Assembly (NCBI GenBank): GCA_030429785.1
Contig: JAUIEQ010000002.1
Location: 1-24,057, forward strand
From: a bacterium
GTDB taxonomy: Bacteria; Patescibacteriota; Patescibacteriia; S139-126; S139-133
Direction of reading: 5' to 3'
Length of the DNA: 24,057 bases
Shown here one piece after another: positions 1 through 8,413 of the stretch (its first letter is position 1; the number at the start of each line of letters is the position of its first letter). The translations under genes were made by a program, and so were the position numbers. Under the pieces are notes generated by a model. It saw only the letters and a list, made by a program, of their open reading frames with translations, was not told the DNA's origin and ran no database searches.

Positions 1-1
1 A

Positions 2-3000
2 CGATCACACTCGCTCGAGTTTGATGCGATTCGTTTGCGAGTAGCTTCGCCTGATACCATTAAAGAATGGTCGCACGGTGAGGTTTTGAAACCTGAAACA
101 ATTAATTACCGAACTCAAAAACCAGAAAAAGATGGCTTGTTTTGTGAACGAATTTTTGGTCCAGTGAAAGACTGGGAGTGTTACTGTGGAAAGTATAAGC
201 GCATTCGATACAAAGGTATTGTCTGTGATAAATGTGGTGTGGAAGTAACTCGGTCATTGGTTCGTCGTGAGCGAATGGGTAATATCAGCTTAGCAGCTCC
301 AGTTTCACATATTTGGTTCTTGCGCAACATTCCATCAAAAATCGGCTTAATGCTTGATTTATCAATTCAGGATTTGGAAAAAATTATTTACTTTGCAAGT
401 TTTGTTATTGTTGATGTGAATGAAGATTTGAAAGCACAAACAGTTGAGCAAATTGAAGAAGAGCTAGTAGCAAAACAAAAGCAGTTGAAGGGTAATAAAG
501 AACAAGAGCTGAAGGAGTTGAACAAAAATAAGTCACAGGCATTGGCAAAAGTCGAAGGTGATGCAAAAACAGACAAAGAGACTGTAGTACAAGAGTACGA
601 AGCAAAAGAGGCGGTGATTGTAGACAAGTATGAAAAGAAACAAGAAGAATTAAAGCTTGCTGGTGATACAGCGCTGAAGGAACTCAATGGTTTGCATGTA
701 AAGCAAATTGTATCTGAAAGTTTGTTCCAAGACTTGTCACTGAAATACGGGCATGTGTTCACCGCAAGTATTGGTGCCGAAGCTGTGCATCAGTTGTTGA
801 GCGCGATTGATCTTGGGGTGCTGGCGACTGAACTTGAAGAACTGACTGCTACGAGCCAAGGTGTCAAAAAAAGAAAGTTATTTAAGCGATTGCAGTTAGT
901 CAAAAGCTTCATTAAAAACGAAGCTCGGCCTGAGTGGATGATTATGACTGAAATTCCTGTTATTCCGCCAGATTTGCGACCGATGGTTGCTTTGGATGGC
1001 GGACGATTTGCTACGTCTGATTTGAATGACTTGTATCGACGAGTGATTAATCGAAATAATCGTTTGAAACGATTGATTGAGTTGAATGCGCCAGAAGTAA
1101 TTCAACGAAATGAAAAACGAATGTTGCAAGAGGCTGTTGATGCATTGATTGATAACAGTGCTCGACATGGTAAGACAGTGACTGCATCAACTGGGCAAAA
1201 GCGGCAGCTTAAGTCAATTGCAGATATGCTCAAAGGTAAGCAAGGTCGATTCCGACAAAACTTGCTTGGTAAACGTGTTGATTATTCAGGGCGTTCAGTG
1301 ATTGTGGCTGGACCGCATCTGCGTATGAATCAATGTGGTTTGCCAAAGATTATGGCGCTTGAGCTATTCAAACCGTTCGTTGTTTCAGAGTTGATTAACA
1401 GAGAGATAGTGCATAATGTACGCAGTGCTAATCGATACATTGAAGGTGATCACGCTGATATTTGGGATATCTTAGAAGAAATTACTGAGCATTCACATGT
1501 GCTCTTAAACCGTGCGCCTACTCTGCATCGACTTGGTATTCAGGCGTTTCAACCTATCTTGATTGAAGGTAAGGCGATTAAGCTTCACCCACTTGTCTGT
1601 CCAGCCTTTAATGCTGACTTTGACGGTGACCAGATGGCTGTACATGTTCCGTTGACCAATGAATCAAAACGTGAAGCAGCTGAATTGATTTGTTCAACGC
1701 AGAATTTGTTGAGTCCGGCAACTGGAGATCCGATTGTATCACCAGCGCAAGACATTGTGTTGGGGGCGTACTATATGACAGTGCTCAAATACGAGGGTGA
1801 GGAGATCGATGAAAAGAAACTCAAGCATTATGCATCACAGGAAGAGGCATTGCTAGCATATGAGCTCAAAACTATTACGTTGCAAGAACCGATCCGTGTT
1901 CGATATAATGGCGAGCTGATCGTTTGTTCGGCTGGACGACTGCTCTTTAATCGAGTGATTCCTGATGAAGTTGGGTTTTACAATGAGGCAGTGGGCAAGA
2001 AAAAGCTTAAGGAAATAACCGCGCATTGTATTGACGTTATTGGGATGGAGCCAGCTGCACATGTACTTGATGACATTAAAGAAATGACATATGAGTTCAT
2101 TACGCAGTCTGGTTTGTCGTGGGGTATGGGTGACTTGTTTGTTTCAGAACGAAAGCAGCCATTGGTTGAAGAGGCAGAGAGTCATATTGCAACAGTACTC
2201 GAGCAATATGAGATGGGCTTGTTGACTGACGCCGAGCGCAAAATGAAAGTGATTGAAATTTGGACTGAAACAAAAGATAAAGTAACTGCAGTGACGCAAG
2301 AAGAAATCGATCCGCACAACCCAGCAATGTTGATGATTGATTCTGGTGCTCGTGGTTCTATTGGTCAGTTAACTCAGGTGATTGGTATGCGCGGACTGAT
2401 GAACAATCCGTCTGGTGATATTATTGAATTGCCAGTAAAAAGTAACTTTACCGAAGGGTGTGACGTACTTGAGTACTTTATTTCTACCCACGGCGCTCGT
2501 AAAGGTTTGTCTGATACAGCGCTGAAAACAGCTAATGCAGGATACCTTACCCGTCGTTTGGTAGATGTTGCGCAAGATATTATTATCTCAGAAGAGGATT
2601 GTGGTGATACAGAGGGTGTGACATTGTATAAAGAAAAATCTGATGAAATGGGACAAGAATTGCCTGATCGATTATTTGGTCGAATTGCGCTTGATGATAT
2701 CAAGTCATCAAAAGGTAAGGTTTTGGCAAAAGCAGGTGAATATATTGGCAAAGCAGAGTATAGTGCGATTAAGAAGTCTGATATTACCGAAGCTCGTGTG
2801 CGGACAGTATTGACTTGTCAGTCTGTTCGTGGTTTGTGTAGTAAGTGTTACGGGTACGATCTCGCGTTCAATAAACCGGTCGCTATGGGAACATCAGTTG
2901 GTATTATTGCAGCGCAAAGTATTGGTGAGCCTGGTACACAGCTGACGATGCGTACATTCCATACAGGTGGTGTTGCTGGTGAGTCTGATGTAACGCAAGG

Positions 3001-3865
3001 TTTGCCACGTGTTGAAGAATTGTTTGAAGTACGCACTCCGAAAAAAGCAGCATATATTTCAGATGTGCGCGGAGTTGTTTCGACTAAGCGTGAAGATAAA
3101 TACCACGTCGTGACTATTACATTTGACGAGTCGCAAAAGGAAGAGTTTGATCTTGCTTCGTTCTCAATGGTCAAACTCAAAGTTAAAGATGGTGACAAAG
3201 TAGAGCAAGGAGCAACCTTATTCTCAACATCAGACAAAAAATATAAAGCAAAATTCACTGGTGTAATTAAATTGGCTGATGATGAAAGTCATATGGTGTT
3301 TGCTGGAGAAAAAGGCGGTACCCAAGAGTACTTGATTCCGCTTAGCTACGGTTTGGCAGTAGAGGATGGTGACTTGGTGAGTGTTGGGGATGTGTTGTCA
3401 GATGGTAGTGTGAATTTGAAGGAGCTGTATGAGATCAAAGGCAAGCACGCAGTTGAGAAATATATTTTGAAAGAAATTCAACATATTTATTCATCACAAG
3501 GTCAAAAACTTAATGATCGACATATTGAGGTGATTATTAAACAAATGATGTCTCGTGTAATGGTGAAAGATCCAGGTGACACAGCATTGTTGCCTGGTGA
3601 TGTGATTGAATTGTCTACGTTCCGTGAGGCAAATAATGAGGTTGGTAAAAAGGGAGCATTGGCTACGGGAGATTACTTGTTACTTGGAATTACCAAGGCT
3701 TCATTGTCAACAGACTCATGGCTTGCTGCCGCTTCTTTCCAAGAAACAGCTAAAGTGCTCATTAACGCTGCGGTAACCGGAAAGATCGATACGCTCAAGG
3801 GATTAAAAGAAAATGTTATTATTGGTCGTTTGATTCCAGCTGGAACTGGTTACGACGTAGAATAG
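2..3865 (+). CDS. rpoC: DNA-directed RNA polymerase subunit beta' (5' end outside window)
   Basis: Largest catalytic subunit of RNA polymerase. The reading frame is open to the window edge, and the residues before the first possible start (TTG at 35) already match the family (LEFDAIRLRVASPD), so the true start lies upstream. Counting from position 35: the N-terminal zinc-site cysteines (CYCGKYKR, CDKCG) lie near residues 49-67; the catalytic Mg-binding NADFDGD is at 526-532; the bridge-helix and trigger-loop segments (SGARGSIGQ, KGLSDTALKTANAGYLTRR) and the second zinc site (CGDTEG plus CQSVRGLCSKC) follow. At roughly residues 130-222 there is a Lys/Glu-rich, coiled-coil-like insertion absent from the short E. 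coli arrangement. rpoB presumably lies upstream but is not visible. The gene ends at a strong hairpin terminator. Identity is certain; only the start is missing. Confidence 0.98.
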   Translation, partial: RSHSLEFDAIRLRVASPDTIKEWSHGEVLKPETINYRTQKPEKDGLFCERIFGPVKDWECYCGKYKRIRYKGIVCDKCGVEVTRSLVRRERMGNISLAAPVSHIWFLRNIPSKIGLMLDLSIQDLEKIIYFASFVIVDVNEDLKAQTVEQIEEELVAKQKQLKGNKEQELKELNKNKSQALAKVEGDAKTDKETVVQEYEAKEAVIVDKYEKKQEELKLAGDTALKELNGLHVKQIVSESLFQDLSLKYGHVFTASIGAEAVHQLLSAIDLGVLATELEELTATSQGVKKRKLFKRLQLVKSFIKNEARPEWMIMTEIPVIPPDLRPMVALDGGRFATSDLNDLYRRVINRNNRLKRLIELNAPEVIQRNEKRMLQEAVDALIDNSARHGKTVTASTGQKRQLKSIADMLKGKQGRFRQNLLGKRVDYSGRSVIVAGPHLRMNQCGLPKIMALELFKPFVVSELINREIVHNVRSANRYIEGDHADIWDILEEITEHSHVLLNRAPTLHRLGIQAFQPILIEGKAIKLHPLVCPAFNADFDGDQMAVHVPLTNESKREAAELICSTQNLLSPATGDPIVSPAQDIVLGAYYMTVLKYEGEEIDEKKLKHYASQEEALLAYELKTITLQEPIRVRYNGELIVCSAGRLLFNRVIPDEVGFYNEAVGKKKLKEITAHCIDVIGMEPAAHVLDDIKEMTYEFITQSGLSWGMGDLFVSERKQPLVEEAESHIATVLEQYEMGLLTDAERKMKVIEIWTETKDKVTAVTQEEIDPHNPAMLMIDSGARGSIGQLTQVIGMRGLMNNPSGDIIELPVKSNFTEGCDVLEYFISTHGARKGLSDTALKTANAGYLTRRLVDVAQDIIISEEDCGDTEGVTLYKEKSDEMGQELPDRLFGRIALDDIKSSKGKVLAKAGEYIGKAEYSAIKKSDITEARVRTVLTCQSVRGLCSKCYGYDLAFNKPVAMGTSVGIIAAQSIGEPGTQLTMRTFHTGGVAGESDVTQGLPRVEELFEVRTPKKAAYISDVRGVVSTKREDKYHVVTITFDESQKEEFDLASFSMVKLKVKDGDKVEQGATLFSTSDKKYKAKFTGVIKLADDESHMVFAGEKGGTQEYLIPLSYGLAVEDGDLVSVGDVLSDGSVNLKELYEIKGKHAVEKYILKEIQHIYSSQGQKLNDRHIEVIIKQMMSRVMVKDPGDTALLPGDVIELSTFREANNEVGKKGALATGDYLLLGITKASLSTDSWLAAASFQETAKVLINAAVTGKIDTLKGLKENVIIGRLIPAGTGYDVE

Positions 3866-3891
3866 TCGCACAATAACAAGTACGCAATAAA

Positions 3892-3915
3892 AACACCTCA
3901 CTTGCGTGAGGTGTT
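3892..3915. terminator. Bidirectional intrinsic terminator between rpoC and a convergent gene
   Basis: Perfect 10-bp stem (AACACCTCAC / GTGAGGTGTT) with a four-base loop. On the minus strand the loop is GCAA, a GNRA tetraloop, and the stem runs into TTTTTATTG, a good U-tract for the convergent gene at 3923-4330. On the plus strand it is followed by a T-rich stretch and would end rpoC. Confidence 0.9.
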
Positions 3916-3922
3916 GTTGTGT

Positions 3923-4330
3923 TTATAGTTCAGGGTGCCAGTAGTTGGCCGGTGTGCCTACCAGGAGCATGTGCTGATTTTTGGAAAGAAAAATGGCAGT
4001 GACTAACACTATGTGCAAGAGCTCTTGTCGAGCATGTTGGTGTGTTAGTTGCATTGTTCGTTTGGTTTCATACATAAGACCATTTTCCAGTTGAATCCGA
4101 AGACCTAGAGTTCTGGTATTGTGCTGTTGTGCTACAAATACCCAAAGCTTACCTGGGATAACTTCATGAGGATGTTGTTCATCACCGAGTAATCGCGGTT
4201 GAACCGCAGCAGCTAGAATTTGCTCTCGTTTAAGATTGATGTTGATTGCACGAGAGAAATGTTCAAGCAATTTTTTGAGATTAGATCCTCTCGCGCGACG
4301 TATTGCTTCTGTGAGATCAGGTGTGCTCAT
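3923..4330 (-). CDS. Orphan protein of 135 aa, unknown function
   Basis: I do not recognise this protein. It is soluble-looking, with a basic N-terminal segment (AIRRARGSNLKKLLEHF), a central part that reads like beta strands (KLWVFVAQQ, LGLRIQLENG) and a hydrophobic stretch near residues 105-125. It has no clear signal peptide and no cysteines. The start is supported by AAGGAG at 4335-4340, four bases before the ATG, and by a consensus promoter at 4382-4410. It is a single-gene transcription unit between two hairpin terminators. Confidence is high that it is a gene and nil on function. Confidence 0.8.
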   Translation of the reverse strand: MSTPDLTEAIRRARGSNLKKLLEHFSRAININLKREQILAAAVQPRLLGDEQHPHEVIPGKLWVFVAQQHNTRTLGLRIQLENGLMYETKRTMQLTHQHARQELLHIVLVTAIFLSKNQHMLLVGTPANYWHPEL

Positions 4331-4381
4331 GTGGCTCCTTTTGATGAAGGTATGCGTATATAGTTATTAAAGAGGAATTTA

Positions 4382-4410
4382 ATAATAGTCAATCAACAGC
4401 AGACTGTCAA
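4382..4410 (-). promoter_or_regulatory. Sigma-70-type promoter for the 135-aa orphan gene
   Basis: On the minus strand TTGACA (4405-4410), a 17-base spacer and TATTAT (4382-4387). The -35 box lies directly after the U-tract of the preceding terminator, so this promoter restarts transcription for the next gene. Confidence 0.8.
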
Positions 4411-4414
4411 TAAA

Positions 4415-4432
4415 ACACCACGCAAGTGGTGT
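4415..4432 (-). terminator. Intrinsic terminator of the 5103-4440 operon
   Basis: Seven-bp stem ACACCAC / GTGGTGT with a four-base loop, followed on the minus strand by TTTATTG. It lies just past the stop of the 139-aa gene. Confidence 0.75.
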
Positions 4433-4439
4433 CTGGTTT

Positions 4440-4859
4440 TTAGGGTTGATTGTGATACGACCATGTTGTTGCAGTCTTGTTGTTGCCGATGCTTGGCATT
4501 TCAATCAGGAGGTTCAGTAGCAGTAGCGCTTGTTTGATGGTGTCTGCAGGCGTTAGATCATTTTTGTCTGATCGGTATGTGGTTTCAATACATACGCTAT
4601 CTGCAAGAGCTTTGGTTCTCAAGAGAATGCAGTAGCTGTGTTGACCTGTGTGTTTTGACTGCTCAGTCCAGGAGTGTCCCCAAAGTCTATGTTGTATGAT
4701 GGTGTGCAGTTTGTTTAGCGTGCCCACAGGTTGATGAAGTTGCTCAAGCATATTGGTTGTGAGGCCGAGTCCTGTGAGTAAATTAAATTGCATGACTATG
4801 GGATCGAGCGAGAGCTGGCTAATATTGTTTTTGGCGGCGAGGTATTCCTTCAGATTCAT
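4440..4859 (-). CDS. Orphan protein of 139 aa, unknown function
   Basis: Not recognised. Predicted soluble, rich in Leu, Thr, Asn and Gln, with two cysteines (HSYCILLR, DSVCIE) and a hydrophobic helix-like stretch (IKQALLLLNLLIEM). I chose ATG at 4859 over a GTG at 4865 because GGAG at 4865-4868 lies five bases upstream of the ATG and overlaps the GTG. The upstream gene's TAA is only 10 bases before this start, so the two genes form one operon, possibly translationally coupled. The operon ends at the hairpin at 4415-4432. Confidence 0.78.
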   Translation of the reverse strand: MNLKEYLAAKNNISQLSLDPIVMQFNLLTGLGLTTNMLEQLHQPVGTLNKLHTIIQHRLWGHSWTEQSKHTGQHSYCILLRTKALADSVCIETTYRSDKNDLTPADTIKQALLLLNLLIEMPSIGNNKTATTWSYHNQP

Positions 4860-4869
4860 GAACACTCCA

Positions 4870-5103
4870 TTAGGTTATGATGTGATGGGTTAGTGAACGC
4901 AACGCTTCGTGAGCGGCTATCATATGGTGCGCAATCGCTGCTAACGGCCAGACAACTGTACCGCCAAGTAGCATGACTACCGTGTATACAAAATTTGGCT
5001 TCCAGCTTCCAGTTGTATATGCTGCTCCCCATTTGTTGACCCAGAAGACAACCCAGGCAGTGAGTCCGACAATATACAGTGAGTTGAAAATGACTGAAAT
5101 CAT
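4870..5103 (-). CDS. Small membrane protein of 77 aa, unknown function
   Basis: Two predicted transmembrane helices: roughly residues 3-22 (FNSLYIVGLTAWVVFWV) and 38-58 (VYTVVMLLGGTVVWPLAAIA), separated by a short polar loop, with a His-rich C-terminal tail. The start has AAGGAG at 5109-5114, five bases before the ATG, and a good promoter at 5139-5167. It is the first gene of a two-gene operon with the 139-aa protein, so the pair may work together; what they do cannot be read from sequence. The gene is divergent from ftsK. Confidence 0.8.
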   Translation of the reverse strand: MISVIFNSLYIVGLTAWVVFWVNKWGAAYTTGSWKPNFVYTVVMLLGGTVVWPLAAIAHHMIAAHEALRSLTHHIIT

Positions 5104-5138
5104 GGTAACTCCTTTTGGTATGATTGTAAGGTTCGAAA

Positions 5139-5167
5139 ATAATATATCTCTAGCTTACGTAAATCAA
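5139..5167 (-). promoter_or_regulatory. Promoter of the small membrane protein operon
   Basis: Minus strand TTGATT (5162-5167), a 17-base spacer, TATTAT (5139-5144). A TTGACA also lies further upstream at 5175-5180, at 30 bases from the -10, too far to serve it. Confidence 0.7.
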
Positions 5168-5239
5168 CAATCATTGTCAATGAGTAGTTTTTGTGTTCAG
5201 TTGGTCTGATATAGGTTTTTTAAAAAGTATAAAATATGG

Positions 5240-5245
5240 TACAAT
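5240..5245 (+). promoter_or_regulatory. Possible -10 box for ftsK
   Basis: TACAAT 35 bases before the chosen ftsK ATG. No good -35 box is seen 16-18 bases upstream (the DNA there is T/A rich), and a TATAAA at 5228-5233 is an alternative. Weak call. Confidence 0.35.
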
Positions 5246-5279
5246 ACAAAGAGTAAAAAACATCAATTTTCCCCTAATC

Positions 5280-7661
5280 ATGGCTAAAAAATCTAAGCGA
5301 GGGCGTCCTCGCAAGCAAACTGTTGTTCAAGAAGAGTCGATTTTTTCTCTTAGCTCTGAAACTAAAAAGAGCGTCCTTGTTATTGGGTTGCTGTGTTTGG
5401 CGATTCTTATGTTTTTATCAATGTTTAATCTTGCTGGACAGTTTGGGGTTGTGTTGGTCAAAGGCATGAAAATACTCTTTGGTGTTGGCTACGCAGCTAT
5501 TCCTGTTCTCATGGCTGCGCTTGGTGTGTTGTTGATTCACCCAGAGCGATACCATTTTACTGGCATGAATTATCTCGGTATTGGTTTGTTTGTTCTTGGG
5601 TATACGGGGTTGTTTCATGTTTCGATCCCAATTGAGGAATCTGGCAGTGTCATTTTGGCTGCTGAGCAAGGCGGAGGGTATGTTGGGTGGTTTGCGTCTT
5701 ATGTATTGCTTCGAATAATGGATTTTTGGGCGACGCTCGTTCTATTAATTGGGTTGCTTGTTATTGGTATTTTTTTAACATTTAATATTTCACTTCATGC
5801 AATCAGATCAACAGGCAATCAAACTGCGAATGTATGGGCCCGTTTAACAAGTTGGGTCTTTAATAAGGATTTGGCTGAAGAGGTTTTTGAAGATGAAGAT
5901 GATGACAGTGAGCAAGTGTATGAAGATGAAGAAGCGTTGTATGATGATGGCGATGAAGCTGAGGAAGTAGTTGATGATGCAGAAGAAGTAGGAGCTGCAA
6001 CCTCGTCACCAAGTGTACCAGCAGCAGCTGCGAGTGCTGTATTGGAAGGTGCGAAAGTATTGACTGCAGAGGAGCATGTTGATATTCAATTGCCGCCAAG
6101 ATTACTCAAAAATACATCCTCAAAGCCAACGAGTGGTGATATAGATAGTGTGAAAGAAAAGATTAGACGCACGTTTGAGCAATTCAATATTGATGTTGAT
6201 ATGGGTGAAGTAAGTATTGGTCCAACAGTAACCCAGTATACGCTTAAGCCAGCTGAAGGTGTGAAGTTGGCAAAAATTGTCGGATTAACAAATGATCTTG
6301 CGCTTGCACTGGCTGCTCATCCCATTCGTATTGAGGCGCCAATTCCTGGTAAGTCATTGGTCGGTATTGAAGTGCCTAATCAAGGCATTGCTACGGTTAG
6401 CTTGCGTGAAGTGGTTGATTCAAAAGATTTTGTCACCTGCTCGGCTGCGCTACCGATGGGACTGGGTAAGGATGTAGCTGGTAAGGTATGGACTATTGGA
6501 CTTGATACACTGCCGCATCTCTTAATCGCAGGTGCGACGGGTAGTGGTAAGTCTGTTTGTATCAATACGTTGATTGTTAGTTTGTTGTATGCGAACAACC
6601 CAGATGAGCTTAAGTTTATTATGGTTGACCCTAAGCGTGTTGAGTTGAGCCTGTATAACGGCATTCCGTATTTATTAACCCCCGTAATTACTGATCCACA
6701 AAAAACAATCAACGCACTACGGTGGTCTGTGGGTGAGATGGATCAACGATATCAAGCCTTGGCTGCTGTTGGGAAGAGAAACATTGTTGATTACAATACA
6801 GCATACCCAGACAAGAAATTGCCATATATTGTTTTGATTATTGACGAATTGGCTGACTTGATGGCTGTTGCTTCGCAAGAAGTTGAAGGGGCTATTGTGC
6901 GTCTTGCGCAAATGGCTCGAGCGGTTGGTATTCATTTGGTGCTTGCAACTCAACGACCATCTGTTGATGTGATTACTGGTTTGATCAAAGCAAACGTTAC
7001 TTCTCGGATTGCGTTTGCAGTTGCTAGTCAGACTGACTCACGAACAATTCTTGACACTTCAGGTGCTGAAAAATTGCTTGGACGTGGTGATATGTTAATC
7101 ACAACACCAAAACTCACCAAGCCAAAACGGTTGCAAGGTGCTTTTTTGTCTGATGAAGAGATTAATCGAGTCACAGATTATATTAAGAAGCAAGTGAAAG
7201 ACGTTACTTATCATGATGAAATTATCAAGCCAAAACAATCAACAGGACTACCTGGTAGCTCAGGAGATGATGCTGATCCATTGTTGTTAGAAGCTCGTCG
7301 ACAAGTTATAGAAGCAGGCAAAGCATCTGCCTCATATTTACAACGAAGGCTTCGCATCGGGTACTCTCGTGCAGCACGACTGCTTGATTTTTTGGAGGAA
7401 GAGGGTACTATAGGACCATCTGAAGGGTCAAAACCTCGAGAGGTGTTGGTTGGGCCTGAGGCATTGGCGGTTGAAGAAGAGTTTTCACCCGAAGAGTTGC
7501 TGACTACAGAGCAGGTACTTTCAACTGAACAACTTGGCGATGAGGATGAAGACGAGTCTGAAGATGACGAGGGGCATTATGATAGCGAATATGAAGACGA
7601 CGATGGGCTGGATTCCGAGGATGAGGCAGCCTATGAAGACGATGAAGAAATAATACGATAA
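5280..7661 (+). CDS. ftsK: DNA translocase FtsK/SpoIIIE family
   Basis: Septum-associated DNA pump that moves chromosome ends through the closing division site. From ATG 5280 (793 aa): a basic N-terminus (KKSKRGRPRK), about four membrane segments between residues 30 and 185, an Asp/Glu-rich linker (about 200-240), then the motor with Walker A GATGSGKS at 418-425 and Walker B VLIIDE at 518-523, followed by the conserved ATQRPSVDVITGLIK segment. A gamma winged helix comes next (LLLEARRQVIEAGKASASYLQRRLRIGYSRA is the recognisable part). Unusually, about 65 residues follow gamma and most are Asp or Glu. An in-frame ATG at 5193 would add 29 residues; I prefer 5280 because it lies after the likely -10 box and begins with the positively charged segment typical before the first helix. 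No SD is visible. A rodZ-like gene follows after 9 bases. Confidence 0.95.
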   Translation: MAKKSKRGRPRKQTVVQEESIFSLSSETKKSVLVIGLLCLAILMFLSMFNLAGQFGVVLVKGMKILFGVGYAAIPVLMAALGVLLIHPERYHFTGMNYLGIGLFVLGYTGLFHVSIPIEESGSVILAAEQGGGYVGWFASYVLLRIMDFWATLVLLIGLLVIGIFLTFNISLHAIRSTGNQTANVWARLTSWVFNKDLAEEVFEDEDDDSEQVYEDEEALYDDGDEAEEVVDDAEEVGAATSSPSVPAAAASAVLEGAKVLTAEEHVDIQLPPRLLKNTSSKPTSGDIDSVKEKIRRTFEQFNIDVDMGEVSIGPTVTQYTLKPAEGVKLAKIVGLTNDLALALAAHPIRIEAPIPGKSLVGIEVPNQGIATVSLREVVDSKDFVTCSAALPMGLGKDVAGKVWTIGLDTLPHLLIAGATGSGKSVCINTLIVSLLYANNPDELKFIMVDPKRVELSLYNGIPYLLTPVITDPQKTINALRWSVGEMDQRYQALAAVGKRNIVDYNTAYPDKKLPYIVLIIDELADLMAVASQEVEGAIVRLAQMARAVGIHLVLATQRPSVDVITGLIKANVTSRIAFAVASQTDSRTILDTSGAEKLLGRGDMLITTPKLTKPKRLQGAFLSDEEINRVTDYIKKQVKDVTYHDEIIKPKQSTGLPGSSGDDADPLLLEARRQVIEAGKASASYLQRRLRIGYSRAARLLDFLEEEGTIGPSEGSKPREVLVGPEALAVEEEFSPEELLTTEQVLSTEQLGDEDEDESEDDEGHYDSEYEDDDGLDSEDEAAYEDDEEIIR

Positions 7662-7670
7662 GTATAGTAT

Positions 7671-8360
7671 ATGAATTTTACAGCGCACCAAATTGAAGAT
7701 AGAGATTCCTTGGGATTTTTTTTGCAAACCAAGCGAGAGCAACAAGGATATTCACTTGGGGAAGTAGCTCGCAAGACATTGATTGGCGAAGATTATTTGC
7801 GGTATCTGGAAGCAGGTCAATTCAAACGTCTCCCAGGTGAGGTCTACTGTCGTAATTTTTTAAAAAAGTATGTAGAATTTTTAGGTTTTGAGCTAGATGA
7901 TGTTCTCGACACATTCAGGGATGAGTTGCATTTTGACACAATCTGGAGAGGTAAAAAGCAAGAAATGACCAAGCCTATGTCCGCGCATAATTTTATTACC
8001 TGGCCACGTGTATTTAGAGGATTTGCTGTTGTGGCTATAGCAGCTGTCTTTTTTGGGTATTTGGGATTTACTGTTTTTCAGTTACTCAAGCCACCTGCGC
8101 TTATAGTGAATAGTCCGGTGCAGAATGAAGTTGTTGAACAGACATCGATTGTTATTTCAGGTGAGACGGATGAAGGCGCTATTGTGCAGATTAATGACGT
8201 AGAGGTGGTGGTTAGTGGAGGTTTGTTTAGTCAAGAATTTGAGTTGCAAAAAGGACTTAATATTATTGAAATTATTTCCAGTAAAAAGCATGGGCGAAGC
8301 AGTACGGAGGTGCGTCGTGTAATCGTAGATAGCGAGGCACGCGAGCTATCAAAACAATAG
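7671..8360 (+). CDS. RodZ-like protein: HTH domain, one membrane helix, extracellular Ig-like domain
   Basis: 229 aa. Residues about 12-75 form a Cro/Xre-type helix-turn-helix of the RodZ kind (SLGEVARKTLIGEDYLRYLEAGQF). A single transmembrane helix lies at about 119-140 (GFAVVAIAAVFFGYLGFTVF), followed by an outer domain at about 145-225 with the repeat-like strands of a bacterial Ig-like fold (SGETDEGAIVQINDVEV, GLNIIEIISSKKHG). RodZ proteins link the MreB cytoskeleton to the wall-synthesis machinery, using the HTH for protein contact rather than DNA binding. This one has the same order of parts but is short. It follows ftsK by 9 bases and is probably co-transcribed. MreB is not in the window, so the exact role is inferred. 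Confidence 0.8.
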   Translation: MNFTAHQIEDRDSLGFFLQTKREQQGYSLGEVARKTLIGEDYLRYLEAGQFKRLPGEVYCRNFLKKYVEFLGFELDDVLDTFRDELHFDTIWRGKKQEMTKPMSAHNFITWPRVFRGFAVVAIAAVFFGYLGFTVFQLLKPPALIVNSPVQNEVVEQTSIVISGETDEGAIVQINDVEVVVSGGLFSQEFELQKGLNIIEIISSKKHGRSSTEVRRVIVDSEARELSKQ

Positions 8361-8413
8361 TTTGCGTTATTATTGCTTGAATGATCCTTCTTTATCAGTA
8401 ACACACATTGTTT

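Noticed and set aside
388..3258. Several long open frames on the minus strand inside rpoC
   Set aside because: They are antisense to a certain, conserved gene, have no SD or promoter, and their sequences are low in meaning (Ser/Thr/Phe rich shadows).
5193..5279. N-terminal extension of ftsK from ATG 5193
   Set aside because: The extension covers the likely -10 region and the divergent promoter area, has no family match and no SD.
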